Part shown: positions 1 through 8,498 of the stretch, piece after piece
Layout of the letters: each line of letters starts with the position of its first letter
Position numbering within the stretch: the stretch's first letter is position 1
NCBI GenBank assembly: GCA_003249625.1
Contig: QKII01000076.1
Location: 1-11,605 of the forward strand
Direction of reading: 5' to 3'
DNA: 11,605 bases
DNA from: Propionivibrio sp.
GTDB taxonomy: Bacteria > Pseudomonadota > Gammaproteobacteria > Burkholderiales > Rhodocyclaceae
The notes under the pieces: model-generated
The model's input: only the letters and a program-made list of their open reading frames with translations
The model's database searches: none
Told to the model about the DNA's origin: nothing
Program-made: the position numbers and the translations under genes

Positions 1-53
1 CTATATGGGCTTGACCGGTAACAGATAACCCGGTTTCAGAGAGGAATACAGCA

Positions 54-1583
54 GTGGGCATCGAAGTCGAACTCAAGTTGCGCATCGCGCCGGGACAGGC
101 CCGTCGCCTGTCAGGGCATCCGGCGCTGGCGGATATCACTCCGCAGAAATACCGCCTCCTCAATACCTACTACGACACCCCGGACTTTGATCTGCGCAAG
201 CGGCGTATCGCGTTGCGGATCAGGCGCAAAGGGCGGGCGGTCTGGCTGATGACGGTCAAGGTAGACGATGCCGGCGCCGGCGGGCTGGCCCGGCGCCTGG
301 AATGGGAAGTGCCGACACAACCTGGTGTGTTCGACTTCAGCGTGGTGACGGACGGGGCGCTGCGCGAGTTCCTGAATGCGCAGCTTCCATTCCTGCGTCC
401 TGCGTTTTCAACCGACTTTGGGCGCACGACCTGGACGCTTCACCGCGGTGATGCGTGCATCGAAATGGCGCTTGACCGCGGCAAGATCACCGCAACTGCA
501 GCAGACGAGACCGCCGCGGCCGCGAGTGAGCCGATCTGCGAAGTAGAACTCGAACTACTGGAGGGTACGTCGTCTGACGCGCTGTTCGATTTGGCTATCG
601 AACTCGCTTGCGATCTTCACCTGCATCCAATGGTCATTAGCAAGGCCGAGCGGGGCTACAACCTGTCTGATCCTTCCCTGGTAAGGCCGGTGAAAGGATT
701 TTTGTCCCCCGTTTCCATAAAAATGTCGCCCGTCGACGCGTTCCGTGCGATTGCCCTGAACTGCCTCGGGCAATTACAGCGCAACGAAGCCGGCGCCGTT
801 CGCGGATGCGATCCCGAGTACGTTCATCAAGCCCGAGTGGCAATCCGCCGCCTGCGTTCCGCCTTCCGTCTCTTTGCTCCTGTTCTCAGCCCGGACTTCG
901 TTGCAGTCTATTCGCCGCGTTGGCGAGCGGTGGCAACGGCGCTGGGCAGCGCCCGTGACTGGGACGTTTTTCTGAGCGAAACCATGCCGCCATTGGAAGA
1001 AGCGTTTCCAGCGCATCCCGGGTTGGCGCAATTGCGCTGTTACGCGGAAGCTGCGCGGGGCAGGGCACAGTCAGTTGTGCGGGCAACACTGACTCAGGAA
1101 GAGTACAGCCGGCTATTGCTGGCCTTTGGCGCGGCACTCTTACGAATCGAACCGCCCACAATTGGGGCCGGGAACGACACGCGACACAAAAAGCTGATCA
1201 AGTTCGCCCACCAGCGCCTGCAGAAGCGAGCGGCAACCGTTGAAAAGCTGATGAACGGAAAGGTGAAGATAGACGCCGAAGATCGCCATAGGCTGCGCAT
1301 TGCATTCAAGAAGTTGCGTTACGCCATCGATTTTTTTGCACCGCTCCTGCCGAAAAAGTCATTTTCTGCCTATCAAGCGTCGCTAACGACGATCCAAACT
1401 CTGCTTGGCACGCTTAACGATCAGGCAACCGCTTTGCGCCTGATCAGCGAAGCTCAGCACGATGGGGGGGCGAATCTCCTGGCACAGGGCTGGATCGAAG
1501 GCCGTAACGAACTCTTGGCCAAAAACCTGGAGGCGGAGTTTGGCAAGATTCGCGCAAGAAAGCTTCCCAAGCGTAAAAAATGA
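54..1583 (+). CDS. CYTH-CHAD domain protein (triphosphate/polyphosphate-binding)
   Basis: A 509-residue two-domain protein. The N-terminal CYTH domain (about residues 1-205) opens with the family signature ExExK at E4, E6 and K8. It carries the basic stretch RRIALRIRRKG (50-60) and the acidic strand EVELELLEG (163-171), as expected for a triphosphate tunnel fold that hydrolyses or binds triphosphate compounds. The C-terminal CHAD domain (about 225-505) shows its two repeated helical motifs, HQARVAIRRLR from H258 and HRLRIAFKKLR from H412. CHAD domains are known to bind polyphosphate through such conserved His, Arg and Lys residues. The GTG start at 54 is chosen because GAGG lies 9 bases upstream and the CYTH signature follows at once. 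The gene converges with a polyphosphate kinase 2 gene 15 bp away, which supports a polyphosphate-linked role (inference). The catalytic substrate cannot be read from sequence; inorganic triphosphatase is one possibility. No signal peptide is seen, so it is probably cytoplasmic. Confidence 0.9.
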   Translation: MGIEVELKLRIAPGQARRLSGHPALADITPQKYRLLNTYYDTPDFDLRKRRIALRIRRKGRAVWLMTVKVDDAGAGGLARRLEWEVPTQPGVFDFSVVTDGALREFLNAQLPFLRPAFSTDFGRTTWTLHRGDACIEMALDRGKITATAADETAAAASEPICEVELELLEGTSSDALFDLAIELACDLHLHPMVISKAERGYNLSDPSLVRPVKGFLSPVSIKMSPVDAFRAIALNCLGQLQRNEAGAVRGCDPEYVHQARVAIRRLRSAFRLFAPVLSPDFVAVYSPRWRAVATALGSARDWDVFLSETMPPLEEAFPAHPGLAQLRCYAEAARGRAQSVVRATLTQEEYSRLLLAFGAALLRIEPPTIGAGNDTRHKKLIKFAHQRLQKRAATVEKLMNGKVKIDAEDRHRLRIAFKKLRYAIDFFAPLLPKKSFSAYQASLTTIQTLLGTLNDQATALRLISEAQHDGGANLLAQGWIEGRNELLAKNLEAEFGKIRARKLPKRKK

Positions 1584-1598
1584 TTTTCCGACGCTAGC

Positions 1599-2546
1599 TC
1601 AGTAAACAGTCGGCACGTACAACTCAGGTGGAACCGGGTGGCGTAGGTAGTCAGGGTTGTGAACCCGCTCCGGCAACGTTACCGGCTCGCGCTCGTATTC
1701 GTCGTAGGGCACTTGGCTCAGCAGGTGAGTGATGCAGTTCAGACGCGCGCGCTTCTTGTCGTCGGCTTCAACGATCCACCAGGGCGCTTCGGGAATGTGC
1801 GTGCGCTCCAGCATTGTTTCCTTGACCTTGGTGTATTGCTCCCAACGCCGACGTGACTCCATGTCCATCGGGCTGAGTTTCCACTGCTTGAGCGGGTCGT
1901 GGATACGCATGGTGAAGCGGAAGTGTTGCTCGTTGTCGGAAATTGAGAACCAGTACTTGATGAGGATGATCCCTGAGCGGATCAGCATCTTTTCAAATTC
2001 CGGCACCGAGCGGAAGAATTCCTCGTATTCGTCCTCGGTACAAAAGCCCATAACCTTCTCGACGCCAGCGCGGTTGTACCAGCTACGGTCAAACAGGACC
2101 ATTTCGCCAGCAGCCGGAAGGTGGGCCACGTAGCGCTGGAAATACCACTGTGTCTTTTCCCGCTCACTTGGCGCGGTGAGCGCAGCGACGCGGCATACCC
2201 GGGGATTGAGACGCTGGGTGATGCGCTTGATGACCCCCCCTTTGCCAGCGGCGTCGCGCCCCTCGAAAAGAACGACTACCTTCAGTTTTTTGTGCACAAC
2301 CCAGTCCTGCAGCTTCACCAATTCACCCTGAAGGCGGAACAGTTCCTTGAAGTAAACACCGCGCTTGAGTTCGTTGCGTTCGTCCAAGGGTGATTCGGAC
2401 GCCTCTCCGATTTCGGAGATGAGCGTGCTTAGACGCTCGTCGTCGAATTCCATCTCCAGCTCTTCATCGAACGAATCGAGCAGTTCCTTGTATATCCTTT
2501 CGCGCTGTCTTGCGTCGGAAATCTTTTGGCTTTCCTTGTTGCTCAT
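1599..2546 (-). CDS. ppk2: Polyphosphate kinase 2 family protein
   Basis: A 315-residue PPK2-family kinase, which transfers phosphate between polyphosphate and nucleotides. Family members most often use polyphosphate to phosphorylate NDP or NMP in the cytoplasm. The P-loop (Walker A) is GRDAAGKGG at 96-104, and the Walker B region EMVLFDRSWYNRAGVE at 148-163 includes the catalytic Asp153. The lid segment RIHDPLKQWKLSPMD follows at 214-228. A single PPK2 domain of about 230 residues, preceded by an acidic, helical N-terminal extension of about 60 residues, is compatible with class I enzymes (ADP/GDP to ATP/GTP); the class is inferred, not proved. The ATG at 2546 is the first start of the frame; no strong Shine-Dalgarno sequence is seen before it. 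The gene lies downstream of glnD on the same strand, but 372 bp away, so it is probably transcribed on its own. It converges with the CYTH-CHAD gene. Confidence 0.95.
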   Translation of the reverse strand: MSNKESQKISDARQRERIYKELLDSFDEELEMEFDDERLSTLISEIGEASESPLDERNELKRGVYFKELFRLQGELVKLQDWVVHKKLKVVVLFEGRDAAGKGGVIKRITQRLNPRVCRVAALTAPSEREKTQWYFQRYVAHLPAAGEMVLFDRSWYNRAGVEKVMGFCTEDEYEEFFRSVPEFEKMLIRSGIILIKYWFSISDNEQHFRFTMRIHDPLKQWKLSPMDMESRRRWEQYTKVKETMLERTHIPEAPWWIVEADDKKRARLNCITHLLSQVPYDEYEREPVTLPERVHNPDYLRHPVPPELYVPTVY

Positions 2547-2918
2547 GGCTGAACCGGGATATTGAGTAAGCGGGTTTTGAACGGCAAGCGTCCGGCATGT
2601 CTCCAGAACGCAAGAATCAGTGCCATGCTACGCAACGATTGTTAAATTTTTCTTACAACCAGATGACCGCAGGTTTCGAAAAGCGTGTCAGAGTACTGCT
2701 GGCAATGGGGCCGAATCTGAGTTAACCAGTCGAGAAATCTCAACTCCAATTGCAGCGTCCGAACCGATAATGCCCGGTAAGGATCTCATACCCTGGTGCA
2801 GTAGTGTTTTCAAAGCTGTGACGGTTTCAGGCGGTGCGTCACAGCGCTCACGCTTCGCATTCGCGTTATGTCTTTGCTAACCACCACCCGATCCGGGTGG
2901 GTCGGCAATAGCATTTCA
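2547..2918. other. Non-coding gap between glnD and ppk2
   Basis: This 372-bp stretch separates the 3' end of glnD from the ppk2 start. The plus-strand reading frames crossing it resemble no family and have no convincing ribosome binding site. It holds a strong short hairpin next to the glnD end, an interrupted inverted repeat (GAGTT at 2719-2723, AACTC at 2742-2746, with GAGA/TCTC-type pairing inside), and an AT-rich patch at about 2638-2660 that could belong to a ppk2 promoter. I could not identify a convincing -35/-10 pair or a clear PHO-box-like repeat. Confidence 0.6.
2884..2900 (-). repeat. Perfect 7-bp hairpin after glnD
   Basis: CCACCCG (2884-2890) and CGGGTGG (2894-2900) are perfect inverted repeats with a 3-base loop, 18 bases beyond the glnD stop. 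Neither strand has a T-run after the stem, so it is not a classical intrinsic terminator. It could protect the 3' end of the mRNA or mark a Rho-dependent end (inference). Confidence 0.5.
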
Positions 2919-5498
2919 CTAGGACTTCAGCTGATTCAAGAGTTCAGTTTCGAGTCGGATACGACTGGAAGCTTCTCCAAGATCACCGTCCGTTATCAGG
3001 AACGTATCTTCGACTCGCTCGCCGAGCGTTACAATTTTGGCAGTATGCAGGTTGGCACCGTGGGTGGCGAGCACCTGAGCAACGGTGTAGAGCAAGCCCG
3101 GCCGATCTGCCGCGCTGACGGAGAGGACGAACTGCGCGCCTTTCTCATCATTCTCGATCGTGACCTGCGGCTGAATCGGGAAATGCTTGACCTGTCGAGA
3201 TATTCGCCCTGACGCGGGGGCTTCAGGTGGGCCTTGGTGAATCAGCCGGTCCTTCAGTTCATGCTCGATGTAGTTGATCATGCTGCGATCGCTGTCTCGC
3301 CCGGTGACGTCAAGCATGATGAAGCTGTCCAAGGCGTAGCCGTGCTTCGTCGTGTGGATGCGTGCATCCAGAATGTTGTAGCCTGCCCGGCCGAAGAAAC
3401 CGACCATGCGTGCGAACAAGTCGCGCTGGTCGCTTGTGTAGGCCATGACTTCGATGCCGTCGCCGTGCGGATTGATGCGTGCCTTCACGACGGGTTCCAG
3501 ACTGTTGATGCGATAGTGCAGGGCGCGCGTATGCCAAGCGATTTCCTCGGCAGAATGGCGCAGGAAATAGGCGGTATCCAGCTGGTACCATAACTGCTCG
3601 TGCGCGGACTCGCGGATGCCGTGGTAAAGCATCAGGCGAATTGCTTCGGCTTTGCGTTCCTGGATGATCCCCTGTGCTGGCACTTGGCCGCCGGAGAGCA
3701 GAAGACGCCGTGTCTGGTTAAACAACCCCTCCAACAACTGGCCTTTCCACGAATTCCATACCTTCGGGCTGGTACCCCTGATGTCCGACACGGTTAGCAG
3801 GTAGAGAGCGGTAAGGTGACGCTCGTCTTTCGCTGTTTTTGCGAACGCGGCGACGACGTCTGGATCAGCGATGTCCTGCTTTTGGGCTACGTTGGACATT
3901 TCAAGGTGATTTTTGACCAGCCACGCGATCAGCTCGGAGTCCTCCTCCGACAATCCGTGTTCGCGGCAGAACTCTTCCGCGTCGACTGCGCCGAGTTCCG
4001 AATGGCCGCCCCCACGCCCTTTGGCAATATCGTGGAAGAGGGCCGCGATATACAGTAGCCAAGGGCGCTCGAATTCGCTGATCAACTGGCTACAGAACGG
4101 ATACTCGTGAGTGAAGGCAGTATCGGAAAAGCGGCGCAGGTTGCGCAACACCTGCAGAATATGTTGATCGACCGTGTAAACGTGGAACAGGTCGTGTTGC
4201 ATCTGCCCAACGATCGCACCGAATTTCGGTAAATAGCGGCCGAGAATGTCTAACTGGTTCATGCGCCGCAATTCGTGGAGGACGCCGCGCTGCTGCTTGA
4301 ATATCTCGATGAACCGCTGCCTGTTCAACGGATTGTTGCGAAAGTCGTCGTCGATCAGTTTTCGCGCCCGCCACAGCGACCGGATTGTCCTCGCCGTGAG
4401 CCCCTTCAACTCGGAATGCTGCGCCATGATCAGGAATGTCTCCAGCATTGCTTCCGGGTGCTGGCTAAATACTCGCTCGTGGGTGACGTCGAGCAACTGG
4501 TGTGCATTCTGGAAACGCTCGTTGATCGGTTGCGGCTCCTGCTCAGGAGGTGGAAAGATCGCGGCACCCATGTTCTGCAACAGAATCGTGTTCAGCTGCA
4601 TGATCGTTTTTGCTGTGCGGTAGTACTCCTGCATGAGCTGTTCGCTGGCACGCTTGGCGCGTGTGGCTTCGAAACCGAGTTGTTCCGCCAGTGCGGTTTG
4701 ATAGTCGAAGAGCAAGCGATCTTCGCGTCGCCGAGCATGGAAGTGCAGGTGAATTCGCAATTGCTGCAGGAACCGTTCCCTGCGCTCGAGGCCTTGTTCC
4801 TCCTGATACGTAATGAATCCGTGGCGCTTGAGATCCTTCCAGCTATTGCCATAGCCGGTTGCCTGTGCGATCCATAGTATGGTTTGCAGGTCGCGCAACC
4901 CGCCCGGACTATCCTTGCAGTTCGGTTCGAGGCTGTAGGGAGATTCGTGATAGCGCCGGTAACGCTCTTCCTGCTCTATGCGCTTGGTGTGGTAGAACGC
5001 CTGTGGATCGAGATGGTTCTTGAACTCCGAGACCATCCTGGTGAACAAGGCGTAGTTGCCGACAATCAAGCGCGCTTCAACCAGCGCTGTCTGTACTGTC
5101 AGGTCGCCGTCCGCCTCCTTAAGACAGTCTTCAACCGTTCTGACGCTATGGCCAATTTCCAGGCCGACATCCCAGAACAGCCCGACCAGTTGCTCCAGTT
5201 GTTCCGCCAACACGGAGTCCGGATCCGCTGGCAACAGGATGAGCAGATCGATATCCGAATAGGGCCACAATTCACCCCGGCCATACCCGCCGACCGCCGC
5301 CAGAGCAAGGCTGTCGGAGAAATGGAGCTCCGTCCACAGATCACGTAATACCTCGTCAACGAGGTGACTGCGTTCGTAAAGCAGTCTGGCCGGATCGGGG
5401 TCTTGCTCATACTGCTCGCGCAACTCCTGCTGACCTTTCTGAATCCTCGACTTGTAGCGGGAAAGCAAATCTGATCGGGCTGCAGAATCGAGTTTCAT
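2919..5498 (-). CDS. glnD: Bifunctional PII uridylyltransferase/uridylyl-removing enzyme
   Basis: An 859-residue GlnD, the usual length for the family. It is the glutamine sensor that uridylylates PII proteins (GlnB/GlnK) when nitrogen is scarce and removes UMP when glutamine is high. The nucleotidyltransferase motif [16 protein letters not shown] lies at 70-85, with the metal-binding DxD pair at D82 and D84. The linked PII-UTase domain runs to about 330. The HD hydrolase domain (about 436-560) shows [17 protein letters not shown], with H489-D490. Two ACT domains follow at about 681-755 and 789-859, as expected for glutamine binding. The ATG at 5498 is chosen because [10 protein letters not shown] begins the conserved protein and lies 4 bp after the map stop. 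The frame stays open 57 codons further, but that stretch lies inside map. No strong Shine-Dalgarno sequence is visible, so translation is probably coupled to map. All catalytic motifs are intact. Confidence 0.97.
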   Translation of the reverse strand: MKLDSAARSDLLSRYKSRIQKGQQELREQYEQDPDPARLLYERSHLVDEVLRDLWTELHFSDSLALAAVGGYGRGELWPYSDIDLLILLPADPDSVLAEQLEQLVGLFWDVGLEIGHSVRTVEDCLKEADGDLTVQTALVEARLIVGNYALFTRMVSEFKNHLDPQAFYHTKRIEQEERYRRYHESPYSLEPNCKDSPGGLRDLQTILWIAQATGYGNSWKDLKRHGFITYQEEQGLERRERFLQQLRIHLHFHARRREDRLLFDYQTALAEQLGFEATRAKRASEQLMQEYYRTAKTIMQLNTILLQNMGAAIFPPPEQEPQPINERFQNAHQLLDVTHERVFSQHPEAMLETFLIMAQHSELKGLTARTIRSLWRARKLIDDDFRNNPLNRQRFIEIFKQQRGVLHELRRMNQLDILGRYLPKFGAIVGQMQHDLFHVYTVDQHILQVLRNLRRFSDTAFTHEYPFCSQLISEFERPWLLYIAALFHDIAKGRGGGHSELGAVDAEEFCREHGLSEEDSELIAWLVKNHLEMSNVAQKQDIADPDVVAAFAKTAKDERHLTALYLLTVSDIRGTSPKVWNSWKGQLLEGLFNQTRRLLLSGGQVPAQGIIQERKAEAIRLMLYHGIRESAHEQLWYQLDTAYFLRHSAEEIAWHTRALHYRINSLEPVVKARINPHGDGIEVMAYTSDQRDLFARMVGFFGRAGYNILDARIHTTKHGYALDSFIMLDVTGRDSDRSMINYIEHELKDRLIHQGPPEAPASGRISRQVKHFPIQPQVTIENDEKGAQFVLSVSAADRPGLLYTVAQVLATHGANLHTAKIVTLGERVEDTFLITDGDLGEASSRIRLETELLNQLKS

Positions 5499-5502
5499 AG
5501 GG

Positions 5503-6303
5503 TCATTTAATCCATTCAGGCGGCGGGCGCATCCCGTCGGAAACAGTGAGAATTTCGTAGCCCGCCTCGGTGACGAGAACGGTATGTTCCCATTGCGCCG
5601 AGAGGCTGTGATCCTTGGTGACGACCGTCCAACCGTCGGCAAGCGTGCGGATTGCGGCCTTGCCTGCATTGATCATCGGTTCGATCGTGAAAATCATGTT
5701 CGGGCGTAACGCGACACCGGTGCCCGGTTGTCCGTAGTGGACGACCTGCGGATCCTCATGAAAGCTGGCCCCAATCCCGTGTCCGCAAAACTCGCGCACT
5801 ACCGAAAAGCCGGCTGCCTCGGCGTATTGCTGGATAGCGTAACCGATATCTCCCAGATGGGCGCCCGGGCGGACTTGCGCGATTCCCTTCCACATGCAAT
5901 CGAACGTGATATCGCATAGCCTTTTCGCCTGGATCGATGCTTCGCCGACCAGGAACATCCGGCTGGTATCACCGTGGTAACCATTTTTGATCGTGGTGAT
6001 GTCGATATTGACGATGTCACCATTTTTCAGTTGCCGCTCGCCGGGAATGCCGTGACAGATCTGATGGTTAACCGACGTGCAGGTCGATTTTGGATACGGC
6101 TTATAGCCCGAAGGCGCGTAGTTAAGCGGGGCTGGGATGCAGCCCTGGACATCAACCATGTAGTCGTGACAAAGCCTGTCCAGTTCTCCGGTAGTTACGC
6201 CAGGCTTAACGAAAGGCGCGATGTAGTCGAGCACTTCTGCAGCGAGTCGGCAGGCGACACGCATTTTTTCAATTTCTTCAGGAGTTTTCAGGATAATGCT
6301 CAT
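5503..6303 (-). CDS. map: Type I methionine aminopeptidase
   Basis: A 266-residue cytosolic metalloprotease that removes the initiator Met from new proteins. The five metal ligands of the family are all present: D101 (in VNIDIT), D112 (in HGDTSRM), H175 (in GHGIG), E208 (in TIEPM) and E239 (in QWEHT). H84 (in CHGIPG) and H182 (in FHEDP) match the substrate-site histidines. The length matches the single-domain bacterial type I enzyme. The ATG at 6303 starts the typical [13 protein letters not shown] sequence. A TTG seven codons upstream keeps the frame open but has no better ribosome binding site. The gene is first in a map-glnD unit with a 4-bp gap, a neighbourhood also known in E. coli, although the upstream rpsB-tsf genes of E. 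coli are not here. A possible promoter lies at 6332-6360. Confidence 0.97.
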   Translation of the reverse strand: MSIILKTPEEIEKMRVACRLAAEVLDYIAPFVKPGVTTGELDRLCHDYMVDVQGCIPAPLNYAPSGYKPYPKSTCTSVNHQICHGIPGERQLKNGDIVNIDITTIKNGYHGDTSRMFLVGEASIQAKRLCDITFDCMWKGIAQVRPGAHLGDIGYAIQQYAEAAGFSVVREFCGHGIGASFHEDPQVVHYGQPGTGVALRPNMIFTIEPMINAGKAAIRTLADGWTVVTKDHSLSAQWEHTVLVTEAGYEILTVSDGMRPPPEWIK

Positions 6304-6331
6304 GGTGGCGTGTTTGCCGGGCAAAAGGTGA

Positions 6332-6360
6332 AGAATAAATTAACGAACCACCTTAAGCAA
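6332..6360 (-). promoter_or_regulatory. Candidate sigma70 promoter for map-glnD
   Basis: On the minus strand TTGCTT (6355-6360) and TATTCT (6332-6337) are separated by 17 bases, in AT-rich sequence. Transcription would begin around 6325, about 22 bases before the map ATG. The boxes are imperfect (about three and four matches to consensus), so the support is mostly position and spacing. Confidence 0.35.
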
Positions 6361-6415
6361 TTTTGCTGCCGGTTGAGTTAAGCGATGCCAATGCGGCAAT
6401 CGAAACGAAAAGGTT

Positions 6416-6453
6416 ATTTAAAAAGAAGCTGACCGGGATTGGCCCCGGTATAT
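6416..6453 (-). terminator. Probable intrinsic terminator of the DUF4124 gene
   Basis: Read on the minus strand, arms CCGGG and CCCGG (plus-strand 6433-6437 and 6444-6448) form a GC stem with a short loop. It can be extended by GCTGA/TCAGC pairing around a five-base bulge on one side. A T-rich tail, TTCTTTTT, follows directly. It lies about 20 bases past the DUF4124 stop and would insulate map from upstream transcription. Confidence 0.55.
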
Positions 6454-6473
6454 TCAGCGCGAATTTCGGGCAT

Positions 6474-6917
6474 TTACTTGCAGTTCGATTCGATGAATGT
6501 GCGTGTTTTGGCGATCTCCTGATCGCGCTGTGCATCATCCATGAAATATCGCTCGCCCTTTTCGTCACGCAGCGCAACGCGCTCGCCGGATTCGAATAAC
6601 TGGAGCTGCCGACGGGCATTATTGCAATTCTCTTGCTTGTCAGCGGCAGCAGCGTTTTCCTTACGGGTTTTTTCGGCCAGGTCCTGTGATTCTTTCTGCC
6701 TTTTCCGGAAGTCCATTTCGCGTTCGGCAAGCGATTTCTGTGCTGGTGCACTGGAAGAGGAGGGGCTGGCGCCGTAACTTTTTTGCGGTTGGACTACTCC
6801 AACAGGCGGCTTGTCGGAAATGACAGTTTTACCGTTTGCGTCCTTCCATTGGTAGATCTGTGCGTGTGCCGAAAAGGCAATGGCAGCAACGGCTGCTAGA
6901 AGTGCAATTCGTTTCAT
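6474..6917 (-). CDS. Secreted DUF4124 domain protein
   Basis: A 147-residue protein of unknown function. The first 19 residues form a clear Sec signal peptide: Lys-Arg at 2-3, a hydrophobic Ala/Leu core, and an AHA cleavage site before Q20. The next stretch, IYQWKDANGKTVISDKPP (21-38), is the hallmark of DUF4124, a small periplasmic domain common in proteobacteria. A low-complexity Ser/Ala linker (49-60) leads to a charged, probably coiled-coil helix (about 62-108). C98 and C146 could form a disulphide after export. The ATG at 6917 has CAGGA five bases upstream. The gene diverges from guaB and precedes map on the same strand, but a terminator-like hairpin stands between it and map. No specific role can be assigned; a cell-envelope function is an inference. 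Confidence 0.9.
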   Translation of the reverse strand: MKRIALLAAVAAIAFSAHAQIYQWKDANGKTVISDKPPVGVVQPQKSYGASPSSSSAPAQKSLAEREMDFRKRQKESQDLAEKTRKENAAAADKQENCNNARRQLQLFESGERVALRDEKGERYFMDDAQRDQEIAKTRTFIESNCK

Positions 6918-6944
6918 GGCGGTCCTGAGTCAAGGAGCATGCTG

Positions 6945-6950
6945 TATAAT
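6945..6950 (+). promoter_or_regulatory. Consensus -10 box of the guaBA promoter
   Basis: TATAAT lies 28 bases upstream of the guaB ATG within a 61-bp divergent region. No good -35 box is seen at 16-18 bp spacing (GTCCTG at 6922-6927 is poor), which suggests an activator or another -10-dependent mode. The sequence GTATAATAC is nearly palindromic and offers TATTAT on the minus strand, so the DUF4124 promoter may overlap it. Confidence 0.55.
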
Positions 6951-6978
6951 ACGTTTTTGTGACACTGGATTATAGGTC

Positions 6979-8439
6979 ATGCGTGTAATTCAAAAGGCTC
7001 TTACCTTTGACGACGTCCTGCTGGTTCCCGCTCATTCCACCGTTTTGCCTCGCGATGTCGGACTCCAAACACAGCTGACTCGCAACATTTTCCTCAATAT
7101 GCCCCTCGTTTCGGCCGCCATGGACACGGTGACTGAAAGCCGGCTAGCGATTACATTGGCGCAGGAAGGCGGCATCGGGATCGTCCATAAAAACCTTTCG
7201 CCGAAAGCACAGGCCGCTGAGGTTTCCAAGGTCAAGCGTTTCGAATCCGGCATCCTGAAGGATCCGATTACGGTCCCACCGACAATGTCGGTACGCGATG
7301 TTGTGGAGCTTGCCAGACAGCACAAGATTTCTGGTTTCCCTGTTCTTGACGGTGCAGTGGTTGTTGGAATCGTAACCAACCGTGATTTGCGTTTCGAAAC
7401 CAATCTCGATCAGCCCGTTCATAACATCATGACGCCGAGGGAGCGGTTGGTTACCGTCAAGGAAGGCGCGACCGTCGAGGAAGGAAAATCACTGATTCAC
7501 AAGCACCGCCTGGAGCGAGTGCTTGTTGTCAACGACGCTTTCGAGTTGCGTGGGTTGATCACGGTCAAGGACATCATCAAAACCACCGAGCATCCGGCCG
7601 CGTGCAAGGATCCGCTGGGCCGGTTGCGTGTAGGTGCAGCCATTGGTGTCGGAGCGGGAACCGAAGAGCGTGCCGAGTTGCTCGCGGAGGCCGGTGTCGA
7701 CGTGATCGTTGTCGATACAGCACACGGACATTCCCAAGGCGTTCTCGAACGTGTCCGCTGGGTCAAGAAAAACTTTCCCTCAATTGAGGTGATCGGCGGA
7801 AACATCGCAACAGCTGACGCAGCAAAGGCGCTCGTCGACCACGGGGCCGACGGAGTCAAGGTCGGGATCGGCCCGGGTTCGATCTGCACGACGCGGATTG
7901 TCGCGGGCGTTGGTGTTCCCCAGATCACCGCGATTCAGATGGTTTCGGACGCGTTGAAGGGAACCGGCATACCGTTGATTGCGGACGGCGGAATTCGCTA
8001 TTCCGGCGATATTTGCAAGGCCATCGCAGCTGGCGGTCATTGTGTGATGCTCGGCGGGTTGTTTGCCGGTACCGAAGAGGCGCCCGGCGAAGTCGAATTG
8101 TTCCAGGGACGTTCCTACAAGTCCTATCGCGGCATGGGGTCGATCGGTGCAATGGCTGACGGCGCTGCCGACCGTTACTTTCAGGATGCCTCGGCCAATG
8201 TCGACAAGCTGGTCCCGGAAGGCATCGAAGGTCGCGTCCCCTACAAAGGCTCCGTTCTGGCTGTAATTCACCAGTTGATGGGCGGTTTGCGCTCTTCGAT
8301 GGGTTATCTTGGTTGCGCGACGATCGCCGACATGCACGAGCGTGCGGCCTTTGTTGAGATTACGTCTGCCGGCGTGCGTGAATCACATGTCCACGACGTC
8401 CAGATCACCAAGGAAGCTCCTAACTACCACGTCGATTAA
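6979..8439 (+). CDS. guaB: Inosine-5'-monophosphate dehydrogenase
   Basis: A 486-residue IMP dehydrogenase, which oxidises IMP to XMP with NAD+, the first committed step of GMP synthesis in the cytosol. The TIM-barrel begins at the N terminus ([11 protein letters not shown], 10-20; [10 protein letters not shown], 45-54). Two CBS domains are inserted at about 93-145 and 152-203 and probably bind regulatory nucleotides. The catalytic loop [11 protein letters not shown] (296-306) carries the nucleophile C303. The phosphate-binding segment [11 protein letters not shown] lies at 334-344, and the mobile flap has the R399-Y400 pair. The length is normal for the bacterial enzyme. The ATG at 6979 gives the expected start [15 protein letters not shown]; its ribosome binding site is weak (AGG a few bases upstream). 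guaA follows 59 bp downstream in the same direction, the common guaBA arrangement. Confidence 0.98.
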   Translation: MRVIQKALTFDDVLLVPAHSTVLPRDVGLQTQLTRNIFLNMPLVSAAMDTVTESRLAITLAQEGGIGIVHKNLSPKAQAAEVSKVKRFESGILKDPITVPPTMSVRDVVELARQHKISGFPVLDGAVVVGIVTNRDLRFETNLDQPVHNIMTPRERLVTVKEGATVEEGKSLIHKHRLERVLVVNDAFELRGLITVKDIIKTTEHPAACKDPLGRLRVGAAIGVGAGTEERAELLAEAGVDVIVVDTAHGHSQGVLERVRWVKKNFPSIEVIGGNIATADAAKALVDHGADGVKVGIGPGSICTTRIVAGVGVPQITAIQMVSDALKGTGIPLIADGGIRYSGDICKAIAAGGHCVMLGGLFAGTEEAPGEVELFQGRSYKSYRGMGSIGAMADGAADRYFQDASANVDKLVPEGIEGRVPYKGSVLAVIHQLMGGLRSSMGYLGCATIADMHERAAFVEITSAGVRESHVHDVQITKEAPNYHVD

Positions 8440-8457
8440 TTGTTAATTCCCTCCGAA

Positions 8458-8486
8458 GGGCGGCTTGCGAGCCGCCCTTGTTTATT
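8458..8486 (+). terminator. Hairpin with T-rich tail between guaB and guaA
   Basis: GGGCGGCT (8458-8465) and AGCCGCCC (8470-8477) form a perfect 8-bp GC-rich stem with a TGCG tetraloop, followed by TTGTTTATT. This has the form of an intrinsic terminator, though the T-tract is broken by G and A. It begins 18 bases after the guaB stop and ends 12 bases before the guaA ATG. It may reduce guaA transcription relative to guaB or act as an attenuator. CCCT (8449-8452) can pair with AGGG (8457-8460), which would compete with the base of the stem. Confidence 0.65.
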
Positions 8487-8498
8487 CAAGGCGCGAAA

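Noticed and set aside
11..53. TTGACC at 11-16 as a -35 box for the CYTH-CHAD gene
   Set aside because: No acceptable -10 hexamer lies 15-19 bases downstream; the real promoter may be left of the window.
2640..2700. PHO-box upstream of ppk2
   Set aside because: I looked for tandem CTGTCAT-like repeats 11 bases apart and found only isolated weak matches.
2620..2880. 86-codon plus-strand open frame in the glnD-ppk2 gap
   Set aside because: Composition and sequence resemble no protein family, and no ribosome binding site precedes it.
5499..5669. 57-codon N-terminal extension of glnD
   Set aside because: It overlaps the 3' part of map, has no GlnD-like sequence, and the conserved protein begins at the ATG at 5498, 4 bp after the map stop.
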